A stretch of 64,000 nt of DNA. Source: Planctomycetota bacterium (GTDB taxonomy: Bacteria; Planctomycetota; OFTM77). The position numbers and the translations under genes are program-made. A model generated the notes under the pieces. It saw only the letters and a list, made by a program, of their open reading frames with translations. It did no database searches and was not told the origin of the DNA. Position 1 is the first letter of the stretch. Each line of letters opens with the position of its first letter. Location of the stretch: the NCBI GenBank assembly GCA_029260795.1, contig JAJDCO010000054.1, forward strand, positions 1 to 64,000. Reading direction: 5' to 3'. Below, one piece after another: positions 37,245-45,873 of this stretch.

Positions 37245-38639
37245 CTAGTACTCCCGGTCCGTCACGAGACCCGGTTGCGGCACTGGGTATCGGCCCTCGG
37301 CATCGGGCTGGAGCGGCGCGTCCGACGCCTCCGTCAGCGTGTCCAGTCCCGGTGCAAACTCGTGCTCGCAGGCGAGCATCTCCTCGAACGTGATCTCGCG
37401 TCCGGTGTGGGCGGCCATGCGACCCAGATTGCAGACGAGGCTGGCTTCAACGCCGCGCTTCACCTCGTTGTACGGCAAGTCGTCCCGGATGGCTTCGACC
37501 AGATCCTCCCACTCGTTCTGGTAAGGGTTCTCCTGCCCCTCGGGGATTTCGGATGACCATTCCGTACTCGCGCGGCTGAAGTCGTGCCGATAGTGGATAC
37601 TGGAAGGCATGCCGTAGTCGCCACTCTTCGCGACGATGGCCGCACCCTTGGTGCCGTGCATGGCGCTGGAGAACTTGGTATCGCAGCCCTCCATGTTGCG
37701 CCCGCCGAAGAACAGCTTGGTTCCGTCGGAATAGGTGTACTCGACCGAGTAGGTGTCGAGGTTCTGATCGACGTAGAGCACTCCCTCTTCGCTCTCACGA
37801 TAGTGACGCCCCCCGAGAGCGTGCGCTTTCACGGGCCATTCCCCCTTCATCCAGCAAAGATGATCGATGATGTGGATGAAGAAGTCGTTGTAGGCGCCGC
37901 CGCTGGCCCACAGGAAGCTGTGGAAGCGTTCGATTTGAAAAAGCAGCTCGCTCTTGTCGGCCGGCTTGGGAAGGGACCGAAAGAACACGATTGGCCCCTG
38001 CATCCGGTAGCCGCGTTGAGTGATGATCTCACCGAGCTGGCCGTCCCGAACGCGCTGCGCCAGCTCCTGCATCGCCCGGCTGTGCCGGGACATCAAGCCG
38101 ACGCCGACCTTGAGGTTCTTGGCCTGGGCTCGCTCCGCCAGCTCGAGCATCCGCCGGCTGGTCGGACCGTCCACCGTGACCGGCTTCTCCATGAAGACAT
38201 GGAGTCCCTTCTCGATGGCGTACGTGAAGTGGACCCAGCGGAAGGCGGGCGGCGTCGCGAAGATGACGACGTCACCGGGCCGCAGACAGTCCATCGCCTG
38301 CTGATATGCATCGAATCCAATGAACTGGCGCTCTTCGGGCACGTCGAGGCGGTCGGCGACCGTCGTGCTGAGCGCGTCGTAGCTCTGCTTCAGGCGATGC
38401 TCGAAGACGTCGGCCATCGCGACGAGCTTCATCGGCCCCCTCTGGACCGAGAGCGCGTTTTGGGCGGCACCGCTACCCCGTCCGCCGCAGCCGACCAGAG
38501 CGACTTGAATCGTCTCGTCCCCGCCCGCATGCACGGCGGAGAGGCCTGCCGACGCGAGGAGCGTGGTGGCGGTGAGGCGGCTGGTGTCCTTCAGGAGCTG
38601 ACGACGTGTCAGGGTGCTGCGTCGCTGTGGGTGGGCCAT
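37245..38639 (-). CDS. Gfo/Idh/MocA family oxidoreductase with Tat signal
   Basis: The 464-residue enzyme starts with a Tat signal (LTRRQLLKDTSRL) and a Rossmann dinucleotide fold (VALVGCGGRGSGAAQNAL). EKP within FMEKPVTVD is the family signature for the catalytic Lys-Pro. It would oxidise or reduce a sugar or sugar derivative with tightly bound NAD(P) in the periplasm. Planctomycetes have many such paralogues linked to polysaccharide use. No operon partner; both flanks hold gene remnants on the opposite strand. Confidence 0.9.
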   Translation of the reverse strand: MAHPQRRSTLTRRQLLKDTSRLTATTLLASAGLSAVHAGGDETIQVALVGCGGRGSGAAQNALSVQRGPMKLVAMADVFEHRLKQSYDALSTTVADRLDVPEERQFIGFDAYQQAMDCLRPGDVVIFATPPAFRWVHFTYAIEKGLHVFMEKPVTVDGPTSRRMLELAERAQAKNLKVGVGLMSRHSRAMQELAQRVRDGQLGEIITQRGYRMQGPIVFFRSLPKPADKSELLFQIERFHSFLWASGGAYNDFFIHIIDHLCWMKGEWPVKAHALGGRHYRESEEGVLYVDQNLDTYSVEYTYSDGTKLFFGGRNMEGCDTKFSSAMHGTKGAAIVAKSGDYGMPSSIHYRHDFSRASTEWSSEIPEGQENPYQNEWEDLVEAIRDDLPYNEVKRGVEASLVCNLGRMAAHTGREITFEEMLACEHEFAPGLDTLTEASDAPLQPDAEGRYPVPQPGLVTDREY

Positions 38640-38775
38640 CGTTCTTCCGTCCGCACAAGTTGGAGGGTCGAGACGCGGCCAAGACGCACGCGTCCGATCA
38701 TCCTCCGGGGCGCGGTCAGTATCTCATGAGTCGGCATTGCGGTCAGTCGCGGACCAGTAGGATTCGACTGGCGGC

Positions 38776-38985
38776 TTGCGGCGGGAAGACTTCTCGCGGG
38801 GCCCCGAGACCGAGCCCGGTCGCTGGGTCACGATCGGCTCGACGGTGCCCGAGTTCCTCGACGCGACGGACATCGCGGACCTGCAGCCGGGCGGATCAAT
38901 CTACTACTGCCACGACTCGACCGATCCCATTCGCTTCGATCCCGTCACCGATCAACAAGTCGTTCCCGCCAAGCTCACCGTCTGA
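38776..38985 (+). pseudogene. Orphan 3' gene fragment or very small protein
   Basis: A TTG-started frame of 69 residues with strong GC3 codon bias (EFLDATDIADLQPGGSIYYC, DSTDPIRFDPVTDQQVVPAKL). No ATG or SD supports it as a complete gene, so it reads like the C-terminus of a longer protein. No family recognised. Flanking stretches 38640-38775 and 38986-39047 hold nothing else. Confidence 0.35.
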
Positions 38986-39047
38986 GCAAGGGTGCACGTT
39001 CGTCCGTGAAAGCTCTTGCCATCGATTGCGCGCCCTTTCGCCGGTGT

Positions 39048-40517
39048 TCAATCCGACGCGTGAGCTCGCCGTTCCTCGGAGCGTGTGCGCGGCCGAGCCA
39101 AGTTCGCCCGGCGCACGATCTCGATGCGGCGGCCACACGTGTTGCAGACGATCTCGCGCGCCAAGAGGGCCGGGCTCACGTGGATCGTCTTCGAGCAACG
39201 GCAACGGAACGACTGCCAGCCGGGCTCATCCACGACATATCGTTGGGCGGGCACAGACGGCACAGACGGCCGGTTCTCGGCGGGCACCGACGGCTGGTCG
39301 TGCTCGGCCAACGGAAGCTCATTGTCCCGGCCGCAACGCGGGCAGGTGACGAAGTCGAGCGCCAAGCTAGGGGGTACGCGGAACGCGACGCCGCAGAGGC
39401 ACGTCGCCGTGGTACAGCCGGCGAGTCGTCCCAGCGCGGCATGCACGGCCTCTCGACGCTCCGTCGATGACTCGGACGAATCGAGGTGTGCCTCACGCTT
39501 CACCAGAGCCCGTCGGCTCGCCAAGGTGCTCGGCGGCAGACAGGATCGACCGCCGCTCACTTGCCGGTAGGATTCCTCGTAGGCTCCATAGTGAGCGCCC
39601 CCACTCATGCCGCGGAGGACGGCGACTCGCAGGTCCAGCGGCGGATGGGTCGAGAACCAACCCGCTTCTCCGAAAGCCCGCCGAGGATTAACGATGCAGA
39701 GCGGCGCGAGCACGCGGCTTCCTGCCGATCGGGAGTGCGCCGCATGCAGAGCGATCTTTTCCAGCGCGTTGGCGAGGCCATCAGGGAATCGAGTGAGTCG
39801 AGCGGCCGTGGCATCGGCCAAGAGCTCTCGCTTTCGTGAGCAAGCGAAGTAGAGCGCCCGGGCGAGGACGGGAGCGAGCACGGCTGCGAGTATGCCCGCG
39901 ACGAGAAGGAGGGCGTGCGTTTGAATCGACAGGCTGCGTGATGACGCACGCCGACGAGCAACGAATCCGCCTCCGAGTAGCAACGTGCGTCGAAACACCT
40001 CGGCCAGAAGCACGATCGAGCCGAGCAAGACGCCGGCCAGGGTCATGAAGTGGGTGTCGCGGTTGACGAGATGACCGATCTCGTGCGCGATCACTCCCTG
40101 CAGCTCGTCGCGGCTGAGCTTCTGAAGCAGCCCTGACGTGACGGCCAGGCTCGCGTCGTCCTTGCTCGTCCCGACCGCGAAGGCATTGGGTGCCGGATCC
40201 TCGATCAGGTAGAGGGCCGGTCGCCAACCCAGCCCGGCGGCGATACACATCTCCTCGCTAACGTTGAAGAGAAGCGGTAGCTCGAGCGCGCTGTCCAAGC
40301 GCCGAGCACCTGCGGCCGACAGGAGGACACGGTGCCCGCCGACCCACGCCAGTGTCCAAAGCGTGAAGAACAACCCGAGTGCCGAGAGAGTTCCGACCCA
40401 GAAGAAAGCGGGGTCGACGATCAGCCCGATCAGCGTCCCGAAGGCGAGCAACCCGGCCCCCGAGATCGCGACGAGCACCCACGAGCGGCGCCGATTGCTC
40501 TCGATCGCTTCCCACAT
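39048..40517 (-). CDS. htpX: M48 family (HtpX-like) membrane metalloprotease with zinc-ribbon tail
   Basis: The 489-residue protein has two N-terminal membrane segments (about 12-60), the zinc site HEIGH (145-149) and SRKRELLADATA carrying the third ligand Glu, then further membrane helices. HtpX-like proteases remove damaged membrane proteins. The C-terminus is unusual: two zinc-ribbon-like repeats with CxC...CxxC (CLCGVAF...CPRCG and CRCSKTI...CNTCGR) joined by a PSVPAENRPSVPSVPAQ linker. Last gene of a zinc-ribbon/LemA/HtpX run; it starts 14 bases after lemA. LemA and HtpX are often neighbours in bacteria. Confidence 0.88.
   Translation of the reverse strand: MWEAIESNRRRSWVLVAISGAGLLAFGTLIGLIVDPAFFWVGTLSALGLFFTLWTLAWVGGHRVLLSAAGARRLDSALELPLLFNVSEEMCIAAGLGWRPALYLIEDPAPNAFAVGTSKDDASLAVTSGLLQKLSRDELQGVIAHEIGHLVNRDTHFMTLAGVLLGSIVLLAEVFRRTLLLGGGFVARRRASSRSLSIQTHALLLVAGILAAVLAPVLARALYFACSRKRELLADATAARLTRFPDGLANALEKIALHAAHSRSAGSRVLAPLCIVNPRRAFGEAGWFSTHPPLDLRVAVLRGMSGGAHYGAYEESYRQVSGGRSCLPPSTLASRRALVKREAHLDSSESSTERREAVHAALGRLAGCTTATCLCGVAFRVPPSLALDFVTCPRCGRDNELPLAEHDQPSVPAENRPSVPSVPAQRYVVDEPGWQSFRCRCSKTIHVSPALLAREIVCNTCGRRIEIVRRANLARPRTRSEERRAHASD
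39249..39270. repeat. 9-bp tandem repeat inside the protease linker
   Basis: Two GGCACAGAC units followed by a partial copy encode, on the minus strand, the PSVPSVP linker between the two zinc ribbons. The 9-base period preserves the frame and matches the period of the non-coding repeat at 2511. Confidence 0.6.
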
Positions 40518-40531
40518 CGGAGTGCGACGAC

Positions 40532-41092
40532 TCAGAACGCGACGGCCGGAGTGCGGCGAGCCGCTTCGTCCGTCAGCTCGAAGTGCGTCTCTTCAGTGAA
40601 GCCGAAGGAGCCGGACAAGAAGTTCGCCGGGAACGACTGGATCGCCGTGTTGTAGTCCATCACCGAGTCGTTGTAGTGCTGGCGCGCGAAGCCGATGCGA
40701 TTCTCGGTCGAGGCGAGCTCTTCCTGCAAGGCGAGGAAGTTGTCGTTGGCCTGGAGGGCCGGGTACTGCTCGGCCACGACCATCAGGCGACCGAGCGCGC
40801 CTCCGAGAGCGGACTCGGCCCGAGCCGTGGACCGGACGTCGGGCGCCGCGGTGGCTCGAGCGCGCGCCTCGATGACGCTCTCGAGAGTCTCCTGCTCATG
40901 AGCCGCGAATCCCCGGACGGTCTCCACGAGATTCGGGATCAAGTCATGCCGACGCTTGAGCTGCACGTCGATCTGGGACCAAGCGTTCTTCGCGCGGTTG
41001 CGGCCCTTGACCCATCCGTTGTACAGCACGACGGCCCAGGTCATGAGCATTACGGCCAGGACGGCTCCGATGGCGAGAGGGAGCATCGGCAT
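40532..41092 (-). CDS. lemA: LemA family protein
   Basis: The 186-residue protein has one N-terminal membrane helix (residues 3-22) and the helical-bundle LemA fold: YNGWVKGRNRAKNAWSQIDVQLKRRHDLIPNLVETV is the hallmark, followed by YPALQANDNFLALQEEL and TENRIGFARQHYND. It lies between a zinc-ribbon protein and HtpX on the same strand with gaps of 6 and 14 bases, the usual LemA-HtpX pairing in membrane protein quality control. Confidence 0.93.
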   Translation of the reverse strand: MPMLPLAIGAVLAVMLMTWAVVLYNGWVKGRNRAKNAWSQIDVQLKRRHDLIPNLVETVRGFAAHEQETLESVIEARARATAAPDVRSTARAESALGGALGRLMVVAEQYPALQANDNFLALQEELASTENRIGFARQHYNDSVMDYNTAIQSFPANFLSGSFGFTEETHFELTDEAARRTPAVAF

Positions 41093-41098
41093 TCTCCT

Positions 41099-41503
41099 TC
41101 AGGAAGGGGATGAGGTTTCGAAACGGCAGAGCTCCCGAAGGAAATCCGCCCAGGGCTCTACGGCTCCGGCATCCGGGACTCGGAGAAGCGCCGCGAGCTC
41201 GCCTTCGTCGAGCCAGAGCCCCTGGTCGTCCGGGCATCGATCGAGCTGGAGCTCGGGCGAGGCTGAGAGGCTCGCTCGTCGCAGCCGCCTCCGGCAGCGG
41301 GGGCATCGCCTCGCCGTGCGCTTGCCCCACGTCGATGGCGTGGTGAGGAGATCCGTCGGCTGGGAGTCCGGACTCGCTGCTCTGGCCGCCAGCTCCTCCA
41401 GCTCCCCGAAGTCGAGCCACGTTCCGCCACAGCGCAGGCATCGGTCGATCTCGATTCCGTCGAGCTCGAGAGCGACCAGGGGTTGTCGGCACTCGGGGCA
41501 CAT
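41099..41503 (-). CDS. Double zf-TFIIB-type zinc-ribbon protein
   Basis: The 134-residue protein contains two TFIIB-like zinc ribbons: MCPECRQPL...IDRCLRCGGTWLDFGELEEL near the start and RRCPRCRRRL...LDRCPDDQGLWLDEGELAAL later. The CPxC...C..C.G.WLDxGEL pattern is characteristic. The start at 41503 is preferred over a longer frame because the zinc ribbon begins right there and AAGGA is placed upstream. First gene of the lemA-htpX run; it may supply a regulatory or adaptor function. Confidence 0.75.
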   Translation of the reverse strand: MCPECRQPLVALELDGIEIDRCLRCGGTWLDFGELEELAARAASPDSQPTDLLTTPSTWGKRTARRCPRCRRRLRRASLSASPELQLDRCPDDQGLWLDEGELAALLRVPDAGAVEPWADFLRELCRFETSSPS

Positions 41504-41718
41504 GCATGGGTCCTTTCGGAGGAGACGGCGCAGCCGGTCCTCCTCGACCATCGACCTGAGGCCGTGCTGGAGTTGAGGATCGTCACCCCGGGGGGCCGGC
41601 GGGCCGGGTCTTCGTGCTGCCGATCAACGCAACTTTATTATTTGCAGAATGTTGAGTGATTGACGAGATTGGAGCTCTGCCCCTTATTCCTTCCCCTTCT
41701 CCTCTCAGGAGACGCCCG

Positions 41719-42444
41719 ATGTCTCATCGCTCCCCGACCGCTCCTTGGGTCGCTTCCATCGCTGCCCTGCTCGCCTTTTCAGCCCCCGTGCTGGTCACAC
41801 CTCCCGACGAGCCAGAGGTTAAAACCCTCATTACTTCATTGCCAGCGCACCTCACCCAGCCTGGGCTCTACCGGCTCGCGGGGCCACTCACGGCCTCGGC
41901 CGACGAGGCCGGAATCCGAATCGACTCCGACGACGTCGTGGTGGACTTGGGATATCACCGTTTGACGGCGGCGAGGACGGTGGGTGCCGCGATCGAGATC
42001 GTCGGTCCCCGCCAAAACGTCACGATCCGTCACGGCACCCTGATCGGCGGGAGTCGCGCGACGCTCCTGGCTCCCCAGGCGTTCGCCGCCCGCGTGATCG
42101 ACGTCTCGGTGCGACAGGGCCGCGGAGACGGCATCGTCGTCGGCGCGGGCGCCCGGATTCAGGATTGCCGCGTGATCGAGAATCGGGGCGACGGCATCCG
42201 GACCGGCGCGTCCGCCATGATTCGCGGCGCCTCGGTGTGGGGCAACGGCGGCGACGGGGTGGTGGTCGGTCCGGGCAGCTTGATCGTCCAAACCACCGTC
42301 GCGGGGAACGCCGGTACCGGGATCGTTCCGGATCGAGAGACGGTCGTGAGCGAGGTGACCTCGACGGGCAATGGCGTCAGCGGCATCCGAGCGGCCGACA
42401 ACCTGCGGATCTCAACGACCAGCGGACAGGGCCAACGCAAGTGA
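41719..42444 (+). CDS. Secreted right-handed beta-helix protein
   Basis: The 241-residue product has a signal segment (residues 10-27) and repeating short coils typical of pectate-lyase-like beta-helices (NVTIRHGTLIGG, GDGIVVGAGARIQDCRV, GDGIRTGASAMIRGASV, GDGVVVGPGSLIVQTTV, GTGIVPDRETVVSEV). AGGAG is placed 8 bases before the ATG; an AT-rich pocket (41630-41645) upstream may hold the promoter. No catalytic residues evident. Could be a carbohydrate-binding or structural secreted protein. Confidence 0.7.
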   Translation: MSHRSPTAPWVASIAALLAFSAPVLVTPPDEPEVKTLITSLPAHLTQPGLYRLAGPLTASADEAGIRIDSDDVVVDLGYHRLTAARTVGAAIEIVGPRQNVTIRHGTLIGGSRATLLAPQAFAARVIDVSVRQGRGDGIVVGAGARIQDCRVIENRGDGIRTGASAMIRGASVWGNGGDGVVVGPGSLIVQTTVAGNAGTGIVPDRETVVSEVTSTGNGVSGIRAADNLRISTTSGQGQRK

Positions 42445-42862
42445 GCGTCTTCTCGAGTCCTTCACTGAAGCCTCATGCGAAGCACGGCGATCGAGCGCAC
42501 ACTCGGCGCTCGAGACTCTGGCCCGTGAGGCTTCAGCCGAGAAGATTCGCCGCGATGCTCACCCGACCCCATCGGCTCCCCCGAATGACTCCGCGATTGC
42601 TGCGCAGCCTGGTGGTCTTTCTGCTCGGACTCGTCTGCATGGCACTCGCGATCTCTTCGTGAGCCCGAGCTCGGCCAAGGCGCTTTCAGGACCCCGCAAG
42701 GAGTCGGGGCGGGCGGAGTGCGGATCGAACCTCCCGCAGCAGTGGACACCGGAGCGCTCGATCGAGCATCCTGACTCGGCGCGGTGTCCGGCACTCGCCG
42801 GCCTCGGAGGTCGAACCCCCTGGCGGACATGCGTCGCGGATCCCATACCGAGGTGAGCTCCC
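42445..42862. other. Intergenic region
   Basis: 418 bases. A possible 35-codon frame at 42555-42662 encodes a basic stretch and one hydrophobic segment (LVVFLLGLVCMALAISS) but lacks an SD. CCCCG and CGGGG around 42695-42712 form a small hairpin without T-run. Nothing else supported. Confidence 0.35.
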
Positions 42863-44302
42863 GTGTCGACTTCGTTCCGCTCGAATCGGAGCCGCGTGCT
42901 CCGCCTGTTGCTGGTAACGCTCCTGTGGGCGATGAGCGTCGGTTGCTCGTCATCCCCCATCGAGCCTGACCTACGCGGGATCTACTCCCGTGCGGCTCAG
43001 GAGCACGACCATCGCAATCCGGTGATCGTCATCCCGGGGATCCTTGGCTCAAACCTCCGGGACGCGGCGACCGGTGAGACGGTCTGGGGAGCCTTCACCG
43101 GTGAGGCCGTCGATCCCGAGAGCGCCGCCGGTGCCCGCCAGTTCGCCCTCCCGATGGAGTCCGGCAAGTCTCTCGATGAGCTGCGGGACTCGGTGATGCC
43201 CTCAGGCGTCTTGAGCAGCCTCGAGATCTCCTTGATCGGGCTGCCGGTGACGGTGGCCGCGTACTCGCAGATCTTGGCCACGCTCGGGGTCGGTGGCTAT
43301 CGAGACGAAGAGCTCGGTCTGATGGGCGTCGACTACGGCACCGATCACTATACGTGCTTTCAGTTCGACTACGACTGGCGCCGAGACAACGTGGAGAACG
43401 CTCAACGTCTCCACGAGTTCCTCTTCGAGAAGCGCGCCTTCGTGCGCTCGAAGATCGAAGAGCGCACGGGCGTCGCGGCCGCCGACGTCCAGTTCGACAT
43501 CGTCGCCCACTCGATGGGCGGCCTGGTCGCGCGTTACTTCCTGATGTACGGATCGGCGGATCTGCCCGAGGACGGATCTCCTCCCGAGGTGACCTGGGCC
43601 GGTAACGACCTCGTCGATCGTGTGATCCTGATCGCCACTCCGAATGCCGGGTCGGTCGACGCGTTGCGCAATCTCGTCGAGGGCGTCGACTACGGCATCT
43701 TCCTCCCCACCTACGAGCCCGCCATCCTCGGCACGATGCCGTCGATCTATCAGCTTCTTCCCCGCAGCCGCCACCGAGCGGTCGTGGACGGCGAATCTCG
43801 CCAGCCCGTCGAGGACCTCTTGGACCCGGCGCTGTGGGAGCGGCACGGTTGGGGCTTGGCTGCACGCGATCAGGACGACATCCTCGCCTGGCTCCTGCCC
43901 GACATCCAATCGCCCCCGGAAAGACGGCGCATCGCTCGCGACCACCTTCGCCAATGCTTGAGTCGAGCGCGCCAGTTCTTCGCGGCTCTCGATCGGCCCG
44001 CCGACGTTCCCGAGGGGCTCGAGCTCCATCTCATCGCCGGGGATGCCATCGATACTCCGGCCCAGCTCGTCATCGAGGAAGACGGCACCCTCGACCTCCT
44101 CGAGTCAGCGCCTGGCGATGGAATCGTCCTCCGCTCGAGTGCCCTGATGGACGAGCGACTGAGCGGCGCTTGGGAACCCCGACTCGTCTCACCGATCCCT
44201 TGGCACCAGGTGACGTTCCTGTTCACCGACCATCTCGGGCTGACGCGAGATCCCGCCTTCTCCGACAACGCACTCTATCTGCTCCTCGAAGCGCCGCGGT
44301 AG
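42863..44302 (+). CDS. LCAT-like lipase/acyltransferase lipoprotein
   Basis: The 479-residue protein has a lipoprotein signal with Cys28 (SVGC) and an alpha/beta-hydrolase fold of the lecithin:cholesterol acyltransferase type: PVIVIPGILGSNLRD at residues 53-67, a FDYDWRRD segment and the nucleophile elbow AHSMGG with Ser217. It would act on lipids or esters in the envelope. GTG start with GAGGTGAGC upstream. The nucleophile motif has Ala for the first Gly, common in this family. Confidence 0.82.
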   Translation: MSTSFRSNRSRVLRLLLVTLLWAMSVGCSSSPIEPDLRGIYSRAAQEHDHRNPVIVIPGILGSNLRDAATGETVWGAFTGEAVDPESAAGARQFALPMESGKSLDELRDSVMPSGVLSSLEISLIGLPVTVAAYSQILATLGVGGYRDEELGLMGVDYGTDHYTCFQFDYDWRRDNVENAQRLHEFLFEKRAFVRSKIEERTGVAAADVQFDIVAHSMGGLVARYFLMYGSADLPEDGSPPEVTWAGNDLVDRVILIATPNAGSVDALRNLVEGVDYGIFLPTYEPAILGTMPSIYQLLPRSRHRAVVDGESRQPVEDLLDPALWERHGWGLAARDQDDILAWLLPDIQSPPERRRIARDHLRQCLSRARQFFAALDRPADVPEGLELHLIAGDAIDTPAQLVIEEDGTLDLLESAPGDGIVLRSSALMDERLSGAWEPRLVSPIPWHQVTFLFTDHLGLTRDPAFSDNALYLLLEAPR

Positions 44303-44329
44303 CGCGGCCGCCTCGCCGAGAGCTCTTGC

Positions 44330-44941
44330 TCAATCGTCCCAGCAGGCGCGCGAGGTCGCTTCGACGGTCAATACCGGCTCGGACCGAAACGAGCGCACGG
44401 TCATGGACCTCGAGTGGGTCTGAAGGGAAGTGCTGCACCGCTTGCTCCTCGAGGCCGGCCCCGATGAGCGTTGAGGTCGATCCCAGCTTCGAGGAGGCGC
44501 TCGACTTCGGCCCGGTCTCCGTGGGCGAATGCCCGCGTCAAGCTGCGCCCGCGTCAAGCTGCGCACGACCGTCGGATCGGTCCCCCCCAAGGGCAACGTG
44601 TCCGTCGCCAGCTCATCGGCGGCAGCGAGGCGATGCTCGAGGTCACTCAGCCGGCGCTCGACATCCGCCTCGAAGGCCGCTCGCTTCATTGCCTCGGGAG
44701 AATCGAGCCGTGGCGAGGGGCTCGCGGAGCTCTCGACGAGGTCACGCTCTCGACCGCCTCGCCAGGTCTCGGAAACCAGGGCCTGGGACTCCAGGCGAAG
44801 AACTCGATCGTCGAGGTCCTCGACCGAGGATCGATCGCTCAGGCTCGATCTCTCGTCATCCCGTCCGCCAAGCCAGTGGACGACCAGAACCGACATCACC
44901 AGCGCCCAGGCGATCCACGACAGCCATGTCTTCGACATCAT
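44330..44941 (-). pseudogene. Membrane/coiled-coil protein broken by a 16-bp tandem duplication
   Basis: The frame starts after GAGGAGAGA with an N-terminal membrane segment (MSKTWLSWIAWALVMSVLVVHWLGG), then a charged coiled coil (DVERRLSDLEHRLAAADE) to about residue 132. There a perfect 16-base tandem duplication (44532-44547 and 44548-44563) shifts the frame, and the remaining residues are Arg/Ser-rich noise. Removing one copy restores AFAHGDRAEVERLLEAGIDLNA, an ankyrin-repeat sequence. A third frame (to about 44223) also looks coding later, so a second shift is possible. Either a pseudogene, a phase-variable gene or an assembly error. Confidence 0.55.
44532..44563. repeat. Perfect 16-bp tandem duplication
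   Basis: Two adjacent copies of CCCGCGTCAAGCTGCG. 16 is not a multiple of three, so the copy number decides the reading frame of the minus-strand gene. Confidence 0.95.
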
Positions 44942-45014
44942 TCTCTCCTCGATCGGGGCAGAAAGGGCGAGACCCTTCTCTGGACCGCCCCGACTCCGAA
45001 GCGTTCAATCGAGA

Positions 45015-45869
45015 TCAGAAGGTAGGCGCTTCGGGCTCGGGAATCGGCAGCTCACCGACCGGATCGGTTCCCTGCGAAAGGACATCGATCGGACCGGACC
45101 CGTCGCCGACCGCGTAGCCCGACCGGATGGCGCGAGTGATCCAGCGCTTGGCGAAACCGACCGCCTCTCGCAGCTCGAGGCCGCGCACCAGGGCCGCCGC
45201 GATGGCTGTGGCGAGGGCGCATCCCGTTCCTCGTGTGTGGAGGCTCTCCGATCGAGGAGCATGAAGCTCATCATGTCCCTGAGGTGTCGCGAACACGTCG
45301 ATGGCACTGCCGGGGAGATGGCCACCTTTCACCAGCACGGCGCCAGCACCCAGTGCGAGAAGACTCTCGGCAGCCTCGTGCATGTCGTCGAGCGAGCTGA
45401 CGGAACGTCCGCACAGCGCCTCCGCTTCGGCCAAGTTCGGCGTCACGAGCGAGCAGCGGGAGATCAGATCACGCTTCAGCCCTTCGATCGCCACCGGATC
45501 GAGCAGGAGCCCCCCGGTCGTGCTCACCATCACGGGATCCACGACGACGAAACGCGGGCGCGCCCGCTCGCAAAACCGGGCAACCGCCTCGATCGTGTCA
45601 CTCGAGGCGAGCATGCCGGTCTTGACGGCGGCCGGATGCAGGTCGCTCTGCACGGTCTCGGCCTGGAGAGTCACGAAGCTCGCGGGCACCGAGAGCTGTC
45701 CGGTCACGGCCCGAGTGCTCTGAGCCGTCACTGCGGTGACGACGCAAGCCCCATGAACTCCGAAGGCCGCGCAGGTCCGGAGATCCATCTGAAGACCGGC
45801 GCAGCCGGCCGAGTCCGATCCTCCGAAGAGCAGCACCGAGGGGACGATGCCTCGAGGGTCTTGCAGCAT
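45015..45869 (-). CDS. thiD: Hydroxymethylpyrimidine/phosphomethylpyrimidine kinase
   Basis: The 284-residue ribokinase-fold enzyme phosphorylates the pyrimidine precursor of thiamine. Diagnostic segments are VLLFGGSDSAGCAGLQMDL near the start, VVTAVTAQ, VKTGML, VVDPVMVSTTG and the anion-hole/base motif HTRGTGCALATAIAA. Length is normal for ThiD. The ATG at 45869 is four bases after the stop of the protease gene, implying co-transcription; an earlier start would overlap that gene. No other thiamine gene is near. Confidence 0.9.
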   Translation of the reverse strand: MLQDPRGIVPSVLLFGGSDSAGCAGLQMDLRTCAAFGVHGACVVTAVTAQSTRAVTGQLSVPASFVTLQAETVQSDLHPAAVKTGMLASSDTIEAVARFCERARPRFVVVDPVMVSTTGGLLLDPVAIEGLKRDLISRCSLVTPNLAEAEALCGRSVSSLDDMHEAAESLLALGAGAVLVKGGHLPGSAIDVFATPQGHDELHAPRSESLHTRGTGCALATAIAAALVRGLELREAVGFAKRWITRAIRSGYAVGDGSGPIDVLSQGTDPVGELPIPEPEAPTF

Positions 45870-45873
45870 CGGA

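Noticed and set aside
39249..39270. Short tandem repeats considered as a CRISPR array.
   Set aside because: Units are 9 bases with no spacers and lie within a coding linker; no cas gene in the window.
42555..42662. Possible 35-codon membrane peptide.
   Set aside because: No Shine-Dalgarno and no sign of conservation; kept only as a remark in the intergenic entry.
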